Below, piece by piece: positions 60,490 to 64,000 of a stretch of 64,000 nucleotides of DNA (its first letter is position 1; each line of letters starts with the position of its first letter). The notes under the pieces were generated by a model. The model was not told the DNA's origin. It saw only the letters and a list, made by a program, of their open reading frames with translations, and searched no databases. The position numbers and the translations under genes were made by a program. The DNA is from an uncultured Bacteroides sp. (GTDB taxonomy: Bacteria; Bacteroidota; Bacteroidia; Bacteroidales; Bacteroidaceae), in contig UQTJ01000009.1 of NCBI GenBank assembly GCA_900544075.1, positions 1 to 64,000 of the forward strand, written 5' to 3'.

Positions 60490-60497
60490 CAAAATTA
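60490..60497 (-). promoter_or_regulatory. -7 box of the two-component operon
   Basis: TAATTTTG on the minus strand, 30 bases before the regulator ATG; no clear -33 box. Confidence 0.5.
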
Positions 60498-60523
60498 AGA
60501 GTAAAACAGAAAATATAAAAAAA

Positions 60524-60562
60524 ATCGGTCCGAAAATCTTATAAAAAGACCTTCAGACCGAT
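60524..60562 (-). terminator. Terminator of the glycogen phosphorylase gene
   Basis: On the minus strand, ATCGGTC (complement of 60556-60562) pairs with GACCGAT (complement of 60524-60530) and is followed by seven T residues. An overlapping alternative helix, AATCTTAT with ATAAGATT (60534-60566), is also possible. Confidence 0.75.
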
Positions 60563-60597
60563 AAGATTGGCGATATTAATTAATATTTGGTTATTAA

Positions 60598-63165
60598 TTA
60601 TTCATTGAACCAACGTACATAACACAAATCCTGACGGTGAGCCAAATCAGAATTCTTAGGATACATACGGTATGAAACCTTGAAGCTACCAGCATTAGAC
60701 AAGCTGTGTGTCAGCTTGAATGTGTACAAGTCGCCTTCAACTTTAACAACTTCCATAGGAGTTACAGAATAGATATATTCCTTACCTTCTGCATTCTTGT
60801 ATGTCACAACAAGTTCGATACCTACCGCATCTTTCAATCCCTTTTCGTCAACTACACAAGTGATAGTATAATCCTTACCGCTTTCTACATTGCCTTCACG
60901 AAGCTCTTCTTCCTTGTTCAAAGAAACAATCTGAATTGAATCCCACTTAGCAGCAACTTCTTCTTTCCATGCAGCGATTTCCTTAGCCTTGGCATAATCA
61001 TTAGCTGCAAGAGCTTTATAGCGGTTAGCTTCTTTAGTATAGAACTTAGAATAGTAATCGTCAAGCTGACGCTTCATTGTATAGTGAGGAGCTACCTGAG
61101 CGATAGAATTCTTGATAGTTCTAACCCATCCTTCAGAATATCCCTTCTTGTTGCGAGCATAGTACAATGGAAGGATTTCAGTTTCAAGGATACTGTAGAT
61201 AGTAGCAGCATCAAGCTGATCCTGATGTTCCTGATTCTGATAAGTACGTTTTTCAGTCAAAGCCCATCCTGCACCTTCGCGGTAACCTTCAAGCCACCAT
61301 CCGTCGAGTACTGAGAAGTTTACAACACCGTTCATCAAAGCCTTTTCACCTGATGTACCAGATGCTTCAAGAGGACGTGTCGGAGTGTTCATCCAGATAT
61401 CAACACCTGAAACAAGACGGCGTGCAAGTTTCATATCGTAGTTTTCGAGGAAGATAATCTTACCAAGGAATTCAGGACGCTTAGAGATTTCTACAATCTT
61501 CTTAATCAATCCCTGACCTGCACCATCGTGCGGGTGAGCCTTACCTGCGAACAAGAACTGTACCGGATAGTTAGGGTTGTTTACAATCTTAGCCAGACGG
61601 TCAAGGTCAGTGAACAACAGGTGAGCACGTTTGTAAGTAGCGAAACGGCGAGCGAAACCTATCAACAGCGCGTTAGGGTTGATTTTATCCATCAATGATA
61701 CGACACGTGAAGGGTCTCCCTGATTCTTCAACCATGTATCGCGGAACTGATTACGGATATAGTCAGTAAGTTTGTTCTTCAATGCAAGACGAGTGTTCCA
61801 GATTTCTTCATCAGGCACATTGTAGATAGCTTCCCAAATCTTAGGATTAGACTGGTCATTCAAGAAGTTTGCATCGAAATATTTGTTGTAAAGCTTCTGC
61901 CATTCAGAAGCACACCAAGTCGGGAAGTGAACACCGTTTGTAACATATCCCACGTGGTTTTCTTCAGGGAAGTAACCTTTCCATATTCCTGAGAACATTT
62001 CCTGAGAAACTTTTCCGTGCAGCCAGCTCACACCGTTAACTTCCTGGCAAGTGTTGCAAGCGAATGTAGACATACAGAAACGTTCGTTGTTGTCACCCGG
62101 ATTGATACGTCCAAGGTCCATCAAATCCTGCCATGAGATACCCATACGCTGTGGATAACCACCCATGTACTTACCGAACAGACCTTCGTCGAAGTAGTCA
62201 TGACCTGCAGGAACAGGAGTGTGAACAGTGTACAATGAAGAAGCACGAACCACTTCAAGAGCCTGTTCGAATGTCATTCCGCTTTCTACGAATTCGCACA
62301 GACGCTGTACGTTACACAATGCTGCGTGACCTTCGTTGCAGTGGTAAATATCTTTCTTGATGCCAAGTTTTTCGAGCAACAATACACCACCGATACCAAG
62401 AAGAATCTCCTGTTTCAGACGGTTTTCCCAGTCGCCACCATAAAGCTGGTGAGTGATAGGACGGTCGAATTCGCTGTTCATTTCGTTATCTGTATCAAGC
62501 AGATATAATGGAACACGACCTACGTTTACTCTCCATACATATGCATGTACATAGTAGTCAAGATAAGGAACATCCACTACCAATGGCTTTCCGTCTTCGC
62601 CGATTACACGGTCCAATGGAAGACTACCGAAGTTCTGAGCTTCATAGTTAGCCACCTGCTGTCCGTCCATAGACAGGCTCTGAGTGAAATATCCGTAGCG
62701 GTACAAGAAACCTACGGCACACATATCAACGTTGCTGTCTGAAGCTTCTTTCAGATAGTCACCGGCAAGGATACCAAGACCTCCTGAATATATCTTCAAT
62801 ACATGAGTCATACCGTACTCCATACAGAAATATGCCACTGAAGGACGTTTCTTGTTAGGAGTAACATTCATATAGTCAGTAAATTTCTTATATACCTTAT
62901 TTATTTTGTCAAGAGTTTTCTTGTCATTGGAAATTTCTTCAAGTTTTTCATAACTCAAACGTTCCAAAAAGGCAACAGGGTTTTGTCCCACTACACTCCA
63001 TAATTCAGGATCAAGAGACTTAAACATATCTGTAGCTTCATAATTCCATGACCACCAAATATTACGGGCCATTTCCTGTAACATCTTCAAAGAATCAGGA
63101 ATACGAGATTTCACTGTAACCTCTTTCCATACAGGAGCATTAGCATAATTTGTTTTAATTTTCAT
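60598..63165 (-). CDS. glgP: Alpha-glucan phosphorylase (GT35)
   Basis: The ATG at 63165 gives 855 residues (MKIKTNYANAPVWKEVTVKS); a longer reading would overlap the synthase gene. It is the short-type alpha-glucan phosphorylase with an N-terminal DUF3417-like segment (MARNIWWSWNYEATDMFKSL). Then come YFCMEYGM, YSGGLGILAGDYLK, HCNEGHAALCNVQRL and the PLP region EASGTSGEKALMNGVVNFSV followed by LDGWW, whose Lys carries the cofactor. A C-terminal beta domain of about 110 residues is present. It releases glucose-1-phosphate from glycogen or maltodextrins. It lies 22 bases after the glycogen synthase gene. Confidence 0.94.
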   Translation of the reverse strand: MKIKTNYANAPVWKEVTVKSRIPDSLKMLQEMARNIWWSWNYEATDMFKSLDPELWSVVGQNPVAFLERLSYEKLEEISNDKKTLDKINKVYKKFTDYMNVTPNKKRPSVAYFCMEYGMTHVLKIYSGGLGILAGDYLKEASDSNVDMCAVGFLYRYGYFTQSLSMDGQQVANYEAQNFGSLPLDRVIGEDGKPLVVDVPYLDYYVHAYVWRVNVGRVPLYLLDTDNEMNSEFDRPITHQLYGGDWENRLKQEILLGIGGVLLLEKLGIKKDIYHCNEGHAALCNVQRLCEFVESGMTFEQALEVVRASSLYTVHTPVPAGHDYFDEGLFGKYMGGYPQRMGISWQDLMDLGRINPGDNNERFCMSTFACNTCQEVNGVSWLHGKVSQEMFSGIWKGYFPEENHVGYVTNGVHFPTWCASEWQKLYNKYFDANFLNDQSNPKIWEAIYNVPDEEIWNTRLALKNKLTDYIRNQFRDTWLKNQGDPSRVVSLMDKINPNALLIGFARRFATYKRAHLLFTDLDRLAKIVNNPNYPVQFLFAGKAHPHDGAGQGLIKKIVEISKRPEFLGKIIFLENYDMKLARRLVSGVDIWMNTPTRPLEASGTSGEKALMNGVVNFSVLDGWWLEGYREGAGWALTEKRTYQNQEHQDQLDAATIYSILETEILPLYYARNKKGYSEGWVRTIKNSIAQVAPHYTMKRQLDDYYSKFYTKEANRYKALAANDYAKAKEIAAWKEEVAAKWDSIQIVSLNKEEELREGNVESGKDYTITCVVDEKGLKDAVGIELVVTYKNAEGKEYIYSVTPMEVVKVEGDLYTFKLTHSLSNAGSFKVSYRMYPKNSDLAHRQDLCYVRWFNE

Positions 63166-63187
63166 ATCTCTCAAATACTTAAAATTA

Positions 63188-64000
63188 TTAATTCTCTTTA
63201 TTATTCTCCAATCTGACAGAAGCATTGCGCAGAGCAACGTCATATGCTTCGTAATAATACTTTATGAAATGCTTCCACAATGCCTTTTCGGCTATGGCAG
63301 CGGCATTTTTGCGTATCTTCTCTATCTGTTTCGCATCTAATGATGAAAACTCACTGATAGTATCCTTTATGGCATCAGCCACTTCGGAATAGTTATAGTC
63401 GGTGCGGTGTATAACCTTCACTCCATCCTTCAGTTCTCCGTTATGGCCTACTATTGAGTTCACCCAAAGTCCGAATCCTGCAAGGTCGGAAGTTATTGTA
63501 GGAACCTTGAATACCACACTTTCCAGCGGTGTGTATCCCCATGGTTCATAATAAGAAGGATAAACACTGAGGTCGTTACCCAATACCAAATCATAATATG
63601 TCATATTCAGGATACCGTCTTTTCCGTCAAGATAGCACGGAACAAAGATAACCTTAACTTTTGAATCAGCAGAATTAGACATATTAAGATATTTAAGCAT
63701 ATCAAGAACCTGGTCGTGGCTCATATTATGCAACCAGTGTGTAACGAAAGGGACTTCAAGCGGAGTATCGAAACTCTCCTTACTGTTTAATCTGTCGATA
63801 AGGTCTTGTCTGGCATCACCTACCCATCCCGGTACATTGATGAAAGCCAGTACATTTTTCTTTAGATTTTTATCTCTGGTAAGTCGATTTAGAGTCTCAA
63901 GGTAAACATTAATTCCTTTATTCTTGAATTCATATCGGCCGCTTGTACCTATTATAAGAGTGTCGTCACCCAAATTCGTACCGAGCAGTTTGTTAGCAAG
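63188..64000 (-). CDS. Glycogen synthase, GT3-like, C-terminal part (runs off right edge)
   Basis: 270 codons are visible; the 5' end lies outside the window. The visible part is the C-terminal Rossmann half of a glycosyltransferase with IIGTSGRYEFKNKGINVYLE, YDLVLGNDLSVYPSYYEPWG and YTPLESVVFKVPTITSDLAG, the donor-binding E-x7-E type region. The EFKNKG and SYYEPWGYTPLE pattern is that of GT3 (eukaryote-type) glycogen synthases, which Bacteroides use. It forms an operon with glgP. Confidence 0.88.
   Translation of the reverse strand, partial: LANKLLGTNLGDDTLIIGTSGRYEFKNKGINVYLETLNRLTRDKNLKKNVLAFINVPGWVGDARQDLIDRLNSKESFDTPLEVPFVTHWLHNMSHDQVLDMLKYLNMSNSADSKVKVIFVPCYLDGKDGILNMTYYDLVLGNDLSVYPSYYEPWGYTPLESVVFKVPTITSDLAGFGLWVNSIVGHNGELKDGVKVIHRTDYNYSEVADAIKDTISEFSSLDAKQIEKIRKNAAAIAEKALWKHFIKYYYEAYDVALRNASVRLENNKEN

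Overview
The window looks like chromosomal DNA of a gut-type Bacteroidales, most likely Bacteroidaceae (Bacteroides or Phocaeicola). The evidence is the repeated TTG/TTTG-N19-20-TAnnTTTG promoters, the ECF sigma/FecR/TonB-receptor operon, Bacteroidetes-typical families (DUF4923-like, DUF3127-like, BACON lipoprotein), and a Rho factor with a very long disordered insert. No tRNA, rRNA, insertion sequence, integrase or CRISPR array was seen.

Layout. 1-5301: the N-terminal part of a TonB-dependent receptor leaving the left edge, then an ECF sigma factor, FecR-like anti-sigma and TonB receptor operon (a FecIRA-type system without SusD). 5368-25975: a housekeeping block with TPR protein, gyrA, clpC, ridA, rho, a DUF3127-like protein, then dnaN, exonuclease, coaBC, recN, rlmB, a TPR pseudoprotease and lgt in one direction, then a DUF4923-like protein, nadC and rlmH. 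26129-31677: glucosaminidase with LysM, BACON lipoprotein, MFS exporter, arginase-family hydrolase and ADP-ribosylglycohydrolase.

31751-52292 is a visibly AT-richer accessory island. Its left part (31751-35475, minus) encodes a Sel1-like lipoprotein, a frameshifted vWA protein, an unknown protein, a Tyr/Lys heptad-repeat secreted protein and a WG-repeat membrane protein. Next come an ECF-like sigma factor and an acidic partner (plus strand). The right part (37020-52292, minus) reads, in transcription order: C39-like cysteine peptidase, three zinc-ribbon/DUF285 leucine-rich-repeat proteins (one decaying, one with a late frameshift), a zinc-ribbon/WG-like protein, a dynamin-like GTPase with a glycine-zipper segment, an Hsp70 ATPase domain carrying a zinc ribbon instead of a substrate-binding domain, a second dynamin-like GTPase, a GrpE-like protein, an acidic protein, another zinc-ribbon protein, a three-TM membrane protein and a GH13 amylase. 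I infer that the Hsp70, the GrpE-like factor and the paired dynamins form a membrane-remodelling or stress machine, with zinc-ribbon proteins as interchangeable adaptors or effectors. This is the most likely undescribed system in the window.

52761-64000: an unknown protein and nudC, guaA, a 720-base spacer containing a candidate structured RNA or attenuator, an outer-membrane barrel and a lipoprotein, a PepSY-like protein with a histidine kinase/response regulator pair, and finally alpha-glucan phosphorylase with the C-terminal part of a glycogen synthase (glycogen metabolism) leaving the right edge.
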